A DNA stretch of 64,000 nt from Rhodoplanes sp963724735 (GCA_963724735.1 CAVRVX010000013.1:186001-250000); one strand, 5' to 3'. Shown: positions 24,035-34,067, counted from the first letter of the stretch. The notes: generated by a model not told the origin, from the sequence alone. Numbers and translations: made by a program.

Positions 24035-24277
24035 TCAAGCGGTTTCGGCAGCGTCGCTCATCTTTTCTCCTTCGTCGGTTTCTTTGTTCGACCTCAAGAA
24101 GCGCCATGCCAGTTGAAGCATGCCGCGCCGCACCCTTGCGTTGCCCGCACGCGCTAGTCCCTTCTCTCGGCGCCGACGGCCGCTCTCGTCAGGCGCACCC
24201 GTGAGACCGGCGTAGCGGGCGACCGCTCGTCGATCGCGCAATTTGCGCGCCAGAATCCGACCGATCTGCTCGGCCAC
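24035..24277 (-). pseudogene. IS110-family transposase C-terminal fragment
   Basis: Eighty residues (RRAVARYAGLTGAPDESGRR, GNARVRRGMLQLAWRFL) match the Transposase_20 domain only. It is a different subfamily from the neighbouring IS110 remnants. Truncated upstream. Confidence 0.8.
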
Positions 24278-24393
24278 CGAGGGCTTTTACTTCCAGGCTT
24301 CCAACGGCTCGGTCTCCCTTGCCGTTGCTGGATATGACTACAACAGCGACTGGACTCCTCTGTTGGCGGGACTCTCACCCGCTGCAATGGCAG

Positions 24394-25342
24394 CTAGCCT
24401 CGGCACCAGTTCTGCGCGTGGGTCTCGTCGAGCTTGTGGAAGATCGGCCGGGTAGAGAAGAGGTGCTGGGCGGTGCGGAAGGTCTGCTCCACCGTCCACA
24501 GCTGCTTGTAGCAGAGCATGGCCTCGAGCGGATTGAGATCGGTGTTGGTGCGCAGCACGAAGATGCCGTCGAATTTCTTCTCCTCCACGATCTTGTCGGG
24601 ATCGATCGCGAAGTGCTCGTCGCTGATCGTCTTCAGGTAGCGGCGAAAGCCGGTGTTGCTGACCAACGCCCTTGTCGCCCTTGGCAAGCTGCCGCTCAAG
24701 CGCGGCGACGATCGCGGTCCGGTCGGCGGCATCCTTCTCCGCCTCCTGATGGTTGCGGCAGACGATGTAGCGCCGTCCCGCCAGCGTCACGGTCTTGGCC
24801 TGGTAGTCGATCTCTTTACCGCGCTTCGTCACCGCCAGCGGGACGAACGGCGCCGGATCGTCGAGCACCAGCTGGCGCACCAGCTTGGCGGTGCGTTCCC
24901 GCACGCCCAGGATATACAGGAGCCGCCGCGCCTCCAGCTTGGGCACGGTCTCGGCACTGATCATGGCGCGGTCGGCGATCACGCACACGCGCGCAATGTC
25001 GAAGCGTCGGCGCAGCCGGTCGATCACGGGGATCAGCGTCGTCACATCGGCGGTGTTGCCGGGCCACATTTCCGAGCACACCGGCCGCCCGGCGCCGTCG
25101 ATCAAGACGGCAAGGATCATCTGCCGCAGATCCGGACGATGATCCGTGCTATAGCCGTGCCGGCCCAGCGTCGGGCCTTGATGCGCCCTCTGCCATCTCG
25201 GACCCGCGGCGGAACCATCCCGACAAACGACTGTCGGGCTTGATAGCGAAGCCAGAGCCACGTACGTCTGCGCTGGCCTCCCGTCGGTTGCCGCTATCGC
25301 CTTGCCCGCCTTAGCAAGTGCTGCCGCGCGCGCAGTGAGCAA
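24394..25342 (-). pseudogene. IS1634-like (IS4 superfamily) transposase, frameshifted
   Basis: The DDE-type core (DHRPDLRQMILAVLIDGAGRP, CSEMWPGNTADVTTLIPV, VIADRAMISAETV) runs to about 24660 and continues in another frame as NTGFRRYLKTISDEHFAID and LEAMLCYKQLWTVEQTFRTA. The N-terminus is missing; the upstream frame is open but unrelated. It abuts an IS66 fragment. Confidence 0.85.
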
Positions 25343-25350
25343 AGGCGGCT

Positions 25351-25460
25351 TTGCTCACCAAACTGCAGACCCGGCTCCGCAGCCAACGCGCGCGCCTCTC
25401 CTACAAGAGCAAGATCGCCAAGGCGATTGACTACGCGCTCAAGCGGAGGAATGCGTTCAG
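25351..25460 (+). pseudogene. IS66-family transposase C-terminal scrap
   Basis: LQTRLRSQRARLSYKSKIAK then AIDYALKRR matches the end of the IS66 TnpC transposase (SKLAKAIDYALKRW type). About 36 codons remain. Confidence 0.65.
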
Positions 25461-25475
25461 TCTCGGCGGTTTCCG

Positions 25476-25949
25476 TTATCGTCTTCGTTCGTCGGCTGCT
25501 CGTGGTTTTTTCAGACGAACCCCCGGCCCCCCCCCATTCTCGTCGATGAATTCGACGCCGGAGGATTCTAATGCTGCGCGAATTTGAATGGCTGTACTTC
25601 TCCGGCCACCTAGCGGTCCGTCCTTGGATTCCAGACGCTTAATGGTCGGTACTGACACGCTTGATGCCCGGGCGAGCTGCGCCTGAGACCAGGCAAGGAG
25701 CGCACGCGCGGCCTTAATCTGCCTGACCGATACTTTATGTATTGATAAGCAGCCTGGATGCGTCGACACGGCGAGGGCCTTCTGGAGCAGGGCAATAACA
25801 GCCTTAGACAGGCTCAGATCCTGCTTTTGTGCCCATTCACTTACCTTACGGCGAATCGCCACCGGCATGCGCATCGATATTATCGGGTCGGAGCCGGTCG
25901 CCGGACGGCCCCTTTTTTTACGTATTACGTTTTTTATTGACGACTTCAT
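25476..25949 (-). CDS. Ribbon-helix-helix plus XRE-type HTH regulator
   Basis: 157 residues with two DNA-binding modules in one frame. The N-terminal 50 (KKRGRPATGSDPIISMRMP and SLSKAVIALLQKAL) look like a ribbon-helix-helix domain. The C-terminal part (QIKAARALLAWSQAQLARA, SVSVPTIKRLE and a stretch ending FIDENGGGPGVRLKK) is the typical small XRE helix-turn-helix found in rhizobial prophages. The start is uncertain (ATG at 25949 or 25955; no clear ribosome site). Probably a phage-type repressor controlling the divergent yqaJ-erf genes 357 bp away. The A+T-rich upstream region could hold operators. Confidence 0.65.
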   Translation of the reverse strand: MKSSIKNVIRKKRGRPATGSDPIISMRMPVAIRRKVSEWAQKQDLSLSKAVIALLQKALAVSTHPGCLSIHKVSVRQIKAARALLAWSQAQLARASSVSVPTIKRLESKDGPLGGRRSTAIQIRAALESSGVEFIDENGGGPGVRLKKPRAADERRR

Positions 25950-26305
25950 ATACATGCAATACAAAGAAGCGAGCCGAGTGAAGCGGCAACTTCGACACCG
26001 GCTCTGACCCATAACGTAGAGGGACCCATGTCTTGCACTGCCTTTTCATCCCCCGCGGCGTTTGCGTGACAGATCCTGCCAACTTCGGCCGATCGCCAAT
26101 AACAGCTTTCGTTACATTGACGACAGCGAACGTCCTCGGCGCGGCGTCTTAGCAGGCCGCGAGCTCGCAAAGCCGCTCGACGATAATTCAAAACCTGATC
26201 ATGCGTCCGGTTTTGAATCACCTCTCGAATTTTTTCGATCGAGCTGCAGCAGACCGACGACTACCGGTCCAGCTTGATCCGAATATTCCGTCGTGGAGAG
26301 AGCAA

Positions 26306-27136
26306 ATGAGTGAATACAAAGCGGGATTCAGAACCGGCGAACGCCGCGCGTCCATCGGCGGCTCGGACGCTCGGATCATCATGGGGGATGACGAGCGGGC
26401 GCTCGTCCGGCTCTGGCATGAGAAGCGCGGCGAGATCGAACCCGAGGACCTCTCGGATAATCTCGTCGTCCAGCTGGGGGCGGCGACCGAATTGCTCAAC
26501 CGGCGTTGGTTCGAACGCAATACGGATCAGGTCGTCGTAGACGTCCAGCGCCGGGTCCAACATCCGGTTCTGCGATGGATGGCGGCAACCCTCGATGGCA
26601 TGGTCGAGGGCACCGGGGCGGTGTTCGAGGCCAAATTCATGCTGCCGTGGGCGTTCTCGGAAGAGGCCGCGGCCGAAAAGCACATGGCCCAGCTGCAGCA
26701 TAATATGTGGGTGACCAACGCCAAGCTCTCCGAGCTCTCTATCATCACGGGGGGCGGCAAATGGGTCGAGGTCGAGATCGCGGCCGATCCACTCTATCAG
26801 CATCTCCTGCTGACAGCCGAGAAAAAGTTCTGGCGCTGTGTCGAGAGCGGCGAGCCCCCTCGCCTGTTCGGCGTCGAGCCGCCGCGACCGCGGATCGCGG
26901 CCGTGCGCATGGTCGACATGAGCGCCTCGAATTCCTGGGCCGAGTTCGCGGCGATCTTCCGTGCCACACGGGAGGCCTTCCTGGAGCACGAGAGGGCGAA
27001 GACGGAGCTCAAGGGGCTGATGCCGGAGGACGCCAAGGAGGCGTTCGGCCATGGGGTGCGGGCCAAACGCTCGAAATCCGGCGCGATCAGCTTCGAGCTC
27101 CTCGACCTCGAGGAAACCCATGCACCGGTGCAGTGA
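26306..27136 (+). CDS. YqaJ-like phage recombination exonuclease
   Basis: 276 residues from the ATG at 26306 (GGAG about 7 nt upstream). The YqaJ/lambda-exonuclease fold is supported by RRASIGGSDARIIMGDDERAL, LVVQLGAATELLNRRW, HPVLRWMAATLDGMV, AVFEAKFMLPW (the E-x-K catalytic element) and KHMAQLQHNMWVTNA. Such nucleases resect DNA 5' to 3' and hand the strand to an annealing protein. The next gene, overlapping by 17 bp, encodes exactly such a partner (ERF), so they form a Red-like recombination module. Confidence 0.88.
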   Translation: MSEYKAGFRTGERRASIGGSDARIIMGDDERALVRLWHEKRGEIEPEDLSDNLVVQLGAATELLNRRWFERNTDQVVVDVQRRVQHPVLRWMAATLDGMVEGTGAVFEAKFMLPWAFSEEAAAEKHMAQLQHNMWVTNAKLSELSIITGGGKWVEVEIAADPLYQHLLLTAEKKFWRCVESGEPPRLFGVEPPRPRIAAVRMVDMSASNSWAEFAAIFRATREAFLEHERAKTELKGLMPEDAKEAFGHGVRAKRSKSGAISFELLDLEETHAPVQ

Positions 27137-28247
27137 GACGATCGGCGCGATCGCGGCGGCGCTGGCCAAGGCACAGGCCGAGCTGACCAACCCAGAGAAG
27201 TCGCTCATCGCAACGATCCGGTCGCCGTCTGAAGAGGATCAGACCTTTCGCTACGCTCCGCTGTCGAACGGCCTTGAGATCGTGCGCAAGTGCCTTGGCC
27301 GCCACGAGATCGCGGCGATGCAGACGACCGCGATAGACCAGGAGGCAGGACTGATCCGCCTCACGACCGTGCTTGCGCATTCATCCGGCGAGTGGGTCTC
27401 GTCAGACTGGCCAATATGCCCCGTCAGCGAGACGGCGGCACCGCGCCGGATGGGGGCCGCGCTGACCTATGCCCGGCGGTATGCACTATTCACGCTCGTC
27501 GGCATCGCCGGCGAGGACGACATCGATGCGCCAGACCTTGGCGCGCCTGCGGCGGTGCCAAGCGAAGCTCTCAATACCCGCCCGCGATCACCGCACGGGA
27601 CTGCTCAGAGCGCCCAGCTCAAGCAAAGCGCCGCTCCGAAACTTACTCTCGAGACGGAGCAATCGGCCAAACTGCGGGATGCACTGGTCAGCGATATTGA
27701 GCGCCTCAGTTCGGCTGACGATGCGGCCCTTTGGGCACACCGTAATCTGGCCGTAAAGAATACGCTCAAGGCGGCGGATGCGACCGCGGTCGAGCGCGCG
27801 TTCGAAGTAAGGCTGACCGTGTTTGACCAGACCCGATCCGACCAGCTCGAAGCTGAACGCGGAAAAGAGTTCGCGGAGGGTGCAACCTCACCGACGCCTG
27901 ATCCCCTTGGAAGCCGCCCGGTGCTGCAGAAAAGCATCCGGCTGCGCGATAAGGAGCACTGTAAATTCGTTGCAATGCAACCCTGCTTGGTGTGCGGCCG
28001 CGCCCCATCCGATCCACACCATCTGCGCTTTGCCCAGCCGCGGGCACTGGGCCGCAAGGTCAGCGATGAGTTCACAGTTCCGCTCTGCCGTGTCCACCAT
28101 CGCGAGCTTCACCGGCGTGGTGACGAGGCAGCCTGGTGGCATGCCATCAAGATCGACCCTATGCCGCTCGCCCTGAGACTGTGGCGACGGACGCGGCTCA
28201 ATCGGACCGGAGTTTCCGTAGACGGCGCAGATGATGCGCGTGAGTAA
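27120..28247 (+). CDS. ERF-family single-strand annealing protein with C-terminal HNH-like domain
   Basis: 375 residues. The N-terminal half is an ERF annealing domain (PLSNGLEIVRKCLGRHEI, GAALTYARRYALFTLVGIAGEDD); the middle is a variable linker; the C-terminal part carries a Cys/His cluster (CLVCGRAPSDPHHLR and VPLCRVHHRELHRRGDEAAW) resembling DUF968/HNH-type nucleases. In lambdoid phages these two functions are usually separate genes, so the fusion is noteworthy though seen in rhizobial prophages. The ATG at 27120 has AGGA upstream and overlaps the YqaJ gene. No structural or lysis genes lie nearby, so this is a prophage leftover. Confidence 0.85.
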   Translation: MHRCSETIGAIAAALAKAQAELTNPEKSLIATIRSPSEEDQTFRYAPLSNGLEIVRKCLGRHEIAAMQTTAIDQEAGLIRLTTVLAHSSGEWVSSDWPICPVSETAAPRRMGAALTYARRYALFTLVGIAGEDDIDAPDLGAPAAVPSEALNTRPRSPHGTAQSAQLKQSAAPKLTLETEQSAKLRDALVSDIERLSSADDAALWAHRNLAVKNTLKAADATAVERAFEVRLTVFDQTRSDQLEAERGKEFAEGATSPTPDPLGSRPVLQKSIRLRDKEHCKFVAMQPCLVCGRAPSDPHHLRFAQPRALGRKVSDEFTVPLCRVHHRELHRRGDEAAWWHAIKIDPMPLALRLWRRTRLNRTGVSVDGADDARE

Positions 28248-28380
28248 GCGTCACACCGGGCCCTCATTGAGGTTCGACGAATTGAATTGAACGAGGCTGC
28301 GGGCCGTGAGGTTTCCCATAATGAGAAATGTCAAGTGAGGCTATCCGGGTTATCGCTCGAAATGTGCTTGGTCGCGCCGC

Positions 28381-28610
28381 GTGGTCGGATATGCGATCAG
28401 CCGCTCCATTGACGCGCGGTTGGCTATTGCGGCGCTGTAGGCCGCCATCCGAGCCCGGCAGCCGCCGAAGGGCTGCATCCACCACTCGGATCGAGGCGCG
28501 CAATATGCCTGTGAGGTTTACCGCCGACTGCTTGCCGACAAGGCTGGTCGGCTCGATGGGCCGGCGGGGAACCCCTACGACAATGCTAAGGCCGAGAGCT
28601 TCAGTCGATC
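28381..28610 (+). pseudogene. IS3-family OrfB fragment
   Basis: VVGYAISRSIDARLAIAAL, an in-frame TAG at 28438, then GCIHHSDRGAQYACEVYRRL and NPYDNAKAESF form the rve integrase core of an IS3-type transposase, lacking both ends. Inactive. Confidence 0.85.
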
Positions 28611-28730
28611 TCCAGATTTCTGCATCATTTGAATTTGCGCTTTTAAAAAAGGCCTACGGGCCGCCTAGCAGGACCGGCCGAACGGTCGCTGCCGCACGTA
28701 AGGCCTTGCAAAGGGCCGCCCGTAATAAGG

Positions 28731-29456
28731 TTACATCATGACTTGGCCGCCGTTTGCAGACAGCGTCGAGCCGGTGATGAAGCCGGAATCGTCGGAGGCG
28801 AGAAAGACCACGCAGCGCGCGATTTCCTCGGGCTCCCCTAGCCGCCCGAGTGGGATCTGCGGCAGAATGCTCTTCTCCATCACGTCTTGCGGCACGGCCT
28901 TCACCATTTCGGTGGCGATATAGCCTGGGCAAATTGCGTTAACGGTGATACCGCTTCGCGCGTTTTCCTGCGCCAGCGCCTTGGTAAAGCCGAGCTCGCC
29001 CGCCTTAGCGGCGGAATAGTTGCTCTGGCCCACCTGCCCCTTCTGGCCGTTCATCGAGGAGATGTTGATAATGCGGCCGAACTTGCGCGAGCGCATGCCT
29101 TCGATCACCGGACGGCACATATTGAACAGTGAGTTTAGGTTGGTGTTGATTACCGAGGTCCAATTTTCGGGTGTCATGCGGTGGAACATGCTGTCGCGGG
29201 TGATGCCCGCATTGTTGACCAGAACCTCGACGGGACCAAGATCGGCCTCAACTTGCTTAATACCGGCGGAGCAGGACTCGTAGGATGACACATCCCACTT
29301 GTAGACGGGGATGCCGGTCTTAGCTTTGAACTTCTGCGCCGCTTCGTCGTTGCCGCCATACACGGCAGCGACTTTGTAGCCTGCACCCTTCAGCGCCTTC
29401 GAGATTGCTTCACCAATCCCGCGCGTACCGCCTGTAACGATTGCTACGCGTGCCAC
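28731..29456 (-). CDS. phaB: Acetoacetyl-CoA reductase (PhaB/PhbB)
   Basis: NADPH-dependent reduction of acetoacetyl-CoA to (R)-3-hydroxybutyryl-CoA, the second step of polyhydroxybutyrate synthesis. 241 residues; classical SDR features are the TGGTRGIG cofactor loop, NNAGITRD, the catalytic Ser-Tyr-Lys set in ISSMNGQKGQVGQSNYSAAKAG, and the C-terminal PLGRLGEPEEIARCVVFLAS. The sequence is typical of PhaB and not of FabG. It is intact but isolated among IS3 and IS21 debris, without phaA or phaC beside it. Confidence 0.93.
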   Translation of the reverse strand: MARVAIVTGGTRGIGEAISKALKGAGYKVAAVYGGNDEAAQKFKAKTGIPVYKWDVSSYESCSAGIKQVEADLGPVEVLVNNAGITRDSMFHRMTPENWTSVINTNLNSLFNMCRPVIEGMRSRKFGRIINISSMNGQKGQVGQSNYSAAKAGELGFTKALAQENARSGITVNAICPGYIATEMVKAVPQDVMEKSILPQIPLGRLGEPEEIARCVVFLASDDSGFITGSTLSANGGQVMM

Positions 29457-29704
29457 GATTCACCTCTCCTCTTCAAAAATGGACCAGGAACTCTTGATCG
29501 ACTTTAACTCAAGACTCGCAAATTGTTTCCGGTCCTTCGAACAAAATACCAGAAGCGATTGAGCAGAGCGAGACTGCGCGCGCTCGCAACGTGTTGCGTC
29601 CGCCTCGATGCTCAATTCGATCCCGCCGATGTCCGTCGAGCTTGTCGTGCGTTCGTCGAGCGGCACCGCGACCTGAACTCACAATTCGTTCCCGGGCCGC
29701 CGGC
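29457..29704. other. Intergenic stretch upstream of phaB
   Basis: About 250 bases, likely holding the phaB promoter on the minus strand. ORFs here show no family resemblance. No motif I can name. Confidence 0.5.
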
Positions 29705-29995
29705 ATGTCCAAACGCAAAATCGTTGTCAGCCTTGGGGTGAGCGCGACCGCCGCCCGGGATTGCATCTGGCGGGCGCGTCGTGCCGGCCTCGGCTGGCCG
29801 CTGCCGAATGACCTGAAGGACGAGATGCTGGAGCAGCGGCTCTACCCGCCGTCCACGGTCGCGGCCAAGGACCGTCGGCCGCAGCCAGACTGGGCGGCAG
29901 TTTACCGCGAGCTGCGTCGGCCGGGGTGACGCTGCAGTTGTTGTGGGAGGAGCATCGCGTGGCGCATCCCGACGGCTACGGCTATAGATGCTATG
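29705..29995 (+). pseudogene. IS21 IstA fragment
   Basis: MSKRKIVVSLGVSATAARDC, ARRAGLGWPLPNDLKDEML and, in another frame, VTLQLLWEEHRVAHPDGYGY match the IstA N-terminal region with an internal deletion and a frameshift near 29925. Confidence 0.8.
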
Positions 29996-30145
29996 GGGCA
30001 GCGAGGAGATTGTATCCATCGTCGGGTGATGTGAACCGTGGAGCCCCCAATGCGAAAGCCGAACGACTTGAGCCGATCCCTGACCGTCCTAAAGTAAATC
30101 GACTTGCCCTGCTGATTAGCCCCCACTGAGTGGTCCGGGTAAAAT

Positions 30146-31336
30146 GTTAGTTTAAGGTTGGCGGTTGTACCAGCGTGGCCGGCGAAGCCGGTCGACGTAG
30201 CGCAGCCGGCCACGCGGCGAAGGCAGGCACGAAAACCTCTGGTGCTGGAGGCTTGTAGCCGAGTGAGGCATGCGGCCTGATCGTATTGTATTCCTTGATC
30301 CAGGAATCCAAATCGGCCTGCAGTTCGTCGATCGCACGATACACCTTCTTGCGGAACGCAACACGGTAGAACTCATTGAGCACGGTCTTGTGGAAGCGCT
30401 CGCAGATCCCGTTCGTTTGCGGGCTCTTGGTCTTGGTGCGCGTGTGGTCCACATCCTCGACCGCGAGATAGAGCTCATATTCGTGCCGCTCCGGGTTGCC
30501 GCAATACTCGCTGCCGCGGTCGGTCAGCACGCGCAGGAGCTTCACCTCATGGCTGTCGAAGAACGGGATGACGCGGTCGTTGAGGAGATCGGCGGCGGTA
30601 ATCGGCGTCTTGCGATCATAGAGCTTGGCGAAGGCGACCTTGGCGTAGGTATCGATGAAGGTCTGCTGGTAGACCCGCCCAACCCCCTTGAGGTTGCCGA
30701 CATAGAACGTGTCCTGGGCGCCGCAGTAACCCGGATGCTCACTCGCGAACTCGCCATGGGCCTCCTTTTCGGTCTTGGCCTTTTCCAGCGCGATCACCTG
30801 CGCCTCGGTCAGCACCAGGCCGTCCTGGGCGCTCTTGGCCTCCAGCGCCTTGAGCCGCTTGGTCATGGTCTCCAGGTCGTGGCGCTGCCACACGCAGCGC
30901 ACGCCGGCGGGCGACACGGTCAGCCCGCGTTTCTTTAGTTCGTTCGCGATGCGGACCTGCCCGAAGGCCGGCTGTTCGACGGCAAGGGCAATGATGGCGT
31001 CCTCAATCTCCTGCGGCACACGGTTCTTCAGCACGGGCTTCTTACGACTGATCTCCTGCAACGCCAGCTCGCCGCCTTTGTCGTAGAGTTCCTTGAAGCG
31101 ATAGAAGCTATCGCGGCTATAGCCCATCATCTTGCAGGCTTGGCTGACATTGCCGAGCTGTTTGGCAAGCTCCAACAATCCCACCTTCGCGCGGATGATC
31201 TTCTGTTCGGTCGTCATGGTGTCCTCCAATGCGCCGAGGCGGGGCGCTTCGCCACCCCGACCGCTCCGCGCCCCGCCTCGGCTTGCAATTCGCCGTGGGG
31301 AACAGCACACCTCTGTCAGATTAAGTTTTAGCTAAC
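30146..31336 (-). mobile_element. IS481-family insertion sequence, apparently complete
   Basis: About 1.19 kb containing one intact transposase gene. Short imperfect terminal inverted repeats are visible: GTTAGTTTAAG at 30146 and, from the other end, GTTAGCTAAAAC at 31336. Immediately right of it an IS1182 gene starts in mid-frame (NYLVDTENA), showing insertion into or next to older IS DNA. Exact ends and target duplication are not proven. Confidence 0.7.
30147..31217 (-). CDS. IS481-family transposase
   Basis: 356 residues from the ATG at 31217 (MTTEQKIIRAKVGLLELAK). The N-terminal helix-turn-helix (NVSQACKMMGYSRDSFYRF) binds the ends in this family; the rve catalytic domain shows GYCGAQDTFYVGNLKGVGR (first Asp), LTDRGSEYCGNP (second Asp) and the last acid in TNGICERFHKTVLNEFY. 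It is the only full-length, uninterrupted transposase in the island, and so the only IS here likely to be active. Confidence 0.93.
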   Translation of the reverse strand: MTTEQKIIRAKVGLLELAKQLGNVSQACKMMGYSRDSFYRFKELYDKGGELALQEISRKKPVLKNRVPQEIEDAIIALAVEQPAFGQVRIANELKKRGLTVSPAGVRCVWQRHDLETMTKRLKALEAKSAQDGLVLTEAQVIALEKAKTEKEAHGEFASEHPGYCGAQDTFYVGNLKGVGRVYQQTFIDTYAKVAFAKLYDRKTPITAADLLNDRVIPFFDSHEVKLLRVLTDRGSEYCGNPERHEYELYLAVEDVDHTRTKTKSPQTNGICERFHKTVLNEFYRVAFRKKVYRAIDELQADLDSWIKEYNTIRPHASLGYKPPAPEVFVPAFAAWPAALRRPASPATLVQPPTLN

Positions 31337-32038
31337 GCAAATTATCTGGTGGACACCGAGAACGCAGTGATTGTCGACGTTGAACCAACGCTTGCGCGCA
31401 CCTATGACGAGGTCGAATCGACAAAGACAATGCTCGACCGAGCCGAGCGTCGCCTCAATCTAAAGCCGAAGTGGCTTGCTGCCGACACTGCTTATGGAAC
31501 GGGCCGTTTCCTCGGCTGGTTGGTTGGCCGTGGGATTGCACCACATATTCCTGTTCGCGATGCCAGCGAGCGCGACGATGGCACCTTCTCACGTACCGAT
31601 TTCCGCTGGGACAGAAGGCGCGGCGTCTACATCTGCCCGAACAACAAGGTGCTGCATACTACTGGCACTGTGTACGACGGCACCTTGCTCCGCTATCGCG
31701 CCTCCAAATTCGATTGTGATGTCTGTCCGCTTAAGATGAAGTGCTGTCCCAACACGTCCGCGCGCCATGTTCCCCGTGATCTGCAAGAAGATGCCCGTGA
31801 TGTCGCACGTCGGCTTATGGGGACAAGACGCTTCCTCAAGTCACGGAATGAACGTAAGCGCGTCGAGATGCGTTTTGCTCACCTCAAGATCCACCACGGA
31901 TTTGAACGGATGCGGCTCCGAGGGCTCTCCGGTGCACGTGACGAATTCCATCTCGCCGCTATTGTACAGAACCTCAAGACCTTGGCGCTCCGTTCCATCG
32001 GACCACCCGTTACGTTTCAGTTCGCAACTGCCACCTGA
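31337..32038 (+). pseudogene. IS1182-like transposase, C-terminal half
   Basis: About 230 residues starting in mid-gene (NYLVDTENAVIVDVEPTLAR) with the catalytic LAADTAYGTGRFLGW, the Cys-rich CDVCPLKMKCCP and AHLKIHHGFERMRLRGLSGARDE. The N-terminal half is missing at the IS481 border. Inactive. Confidence 0.85.
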
Positions 32039-32308
32039 GAACCACAAGATCGATCAAGCGACCACCACAGCCAAAACCGGCTCATAATCGCCACGCCAAT
32101 GCAATCCAAGGCAGACACCGATAAAAGAACGGCGACTTTTTCGACAGCATCGGTCAAAGACATACGGGGACCTCGATCTATTCCGAGTTCGAGCGCGGTG
32201 GTGAGTGTTGAAGCTGCAAGCTCAGCTTTTTTAACGTGCTCGGCTGATGCGGCGCGTGTCGCGATCGCCGCGCGCTTGTTTTCGTACGCTGCGGGCTGAT
32301 TTCGCCGG

Positions 32309-33343
32309 TCAGGCGGCGGCCATCCGTTCGAGCGTCGCCAGCCGACGGATGTTGTAGACGAAGTTCTGCAGTCCAATTTTGGCGCGCGCCCTGACGATCC
32401 CGATGGTGCGCGCCAGCCGGCCGCCCGGGGCGCTCTCCTGCGCGCCGAACACATGCGATGCGGGCGCGAATGCGGCTCTTCGCCCGGTTCGCCGCCGCCT
32501 TGGCCTTTGAGAGCGGATGGCCGCGCGTCCCGCGCACGCAGATGCGGCTGCGAAAGCCTCGCGCGGCAAGCTTCTCCTCGGCCTCGGCCGACCGATAGGC
32601 GCTGTCGCCGAACACATCCTTGCTGGTATTGGCCTCGTCCAGCAGCGTCTCCAGCACGCGGCTGTCGTGCACGGCGGCGTCGGTCACCTCATAATCCCGG
32701 ATCAGCTTGTGGATCTTGTCGGCGTTCACGTGGTTCTTGTAACCGAAGAAGTTCTTGCCGTGTTTCTTGGTCCAGCGCGCGTCCTTGCCTTTCTGCCGGT
32801 TCTTCGCCGGCTTCTGCTCCCACTCCGCCGGCGTCCCGCCGCGCTTGACTGTCTCGTTCTCCCCGCGGCTATTACGTTGCTTCGGAACCGGCACAATGGT
32901 GGCGTCCACCATCTGGCCGCCGCGCGCGATGTACCCCTTCGCATTCAGATGCTGATTGAACCGCTCAAACAGCGTCTCGACCAATCCGGCCTGCGCGAGC
33001 TTCTCGCGGAATAGCCACAGCGTCGTGCCGTCGGGAACGTCGTCCTCGAATTCAAGGCCGAGAAATCGTGCGAACGACATCCGGTCGCGCACCTGATACT
33101 CAATCTGCTCGTCTGACAGGTTGTACAGCGACTGTAAGATCAGCATCCGGAACATGAGGATCGCGTCGAACGGCTTGCGGCCCGCGCTGCTCTTCTTCTC
33201 CGCTTCCGGGGTCAGCGCCACGCCTCGATGTCGGCCCGAAAGCTCTCCCAAGGAACCAGCGCCGCAATCGTTTCCAGCGGATCGCCCTTCTTCGACAGCG
33301 CCGCCAATCGTTTGTCCGCATCGAAAAACCCCGGCTGCCCCAT
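32309..33343 (-). pseudogene. IS5-family transposase with two frameshifts
   Basis: The protein begins MGQPGFFDADKRLAALSKKG at 33343, shifts near 33213 to VALTPEAEKKSSAGRKPFDA through the DDE core (QMVDATIVPVPKQRN, FFGYKNHVNADKIHKLIRDY, VFGDSAYRSAEAEEKLA), and shifts again near 32470 to AHVFGAQES and FVYNIRRLATLERMAAA. Overall length is normal for IS5, but it is split into three frames. Confidence 0.88.
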
Positions 33344-33528
33344 CGTCTCGCTCCGCAGAATCACGTCCTCATGAACGAGACTCGCACAGCGTCGCGCGAC
33401 AGCCAATTATTCGAGGTCTCCATACCTCAAGTCGGACCACTTCCTCGGGGGCGGATCACATCTCGCTTTCCACCTCTCGCAAACAATCATCCGCTTCTCA
33501 GCGCATGCCGCGCTGAAGCAGCAGAAAG

Positions 33529-33879
33529 TTACGCCGTCGCGAGCATTCCCTCAGTGGCAAACCGTTCTCCGCGACGCAGCACTGCCCAGGCGATCCGCGC
33601 CAGCTTGTTGGCGAGCGCCACCACCACAACATTCTGATGGGCGCGGCCGAGCAATCCTTTCGCCCAGCGACCGAGCGGCGTATTCCGCTCGGCCACGTGG
33701 GGCAGCGCGGCCCGCGCCCCATGAATCGGCAGTTTCCGAAGATACTTGTTGCCGAGTTTGCTGATCCCCAGCAGGCGCGGCTTGCCGCCGGTGGTCGATT
33801 GACGCGGAACGAGACCCAGCCATGTCGCCAGATCGCGACCACGCGCGAAGGATTTGGCCCTGCCGAAGGCGCTGCGCAA
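33529..33879 (-). pseudogene. IS110-family transposase C-terminal fragment
   Basis: FGRAKSFARGRDLATWLGLV then PRQSTTGGKPRLLGISK and HQNVVVVALANKLARIAWAV belong to the Transposase_20 domain. The N-terminal domain is absent. The last residues reappear in the scrap at 43983, a different copy. Confidence 0.85.
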
Positions 33880-34067
33880 GCCTGGGAGATCGACGATCCC
33901 CCAATCAGAAAACAGGCTTGAGGAGAAATGCCAGGCCGCATAACCTCACCTTCCCGGGTCAGTTCAGCACTATCTGACGACCGCCGTCGGCGAGGGTGGC
34001 GCGGCGCAGTCGGGCGCCACCGGCTGCCGCCTAATGTGAAACCGCTCGGCCGACTGCGCTGGAAACC

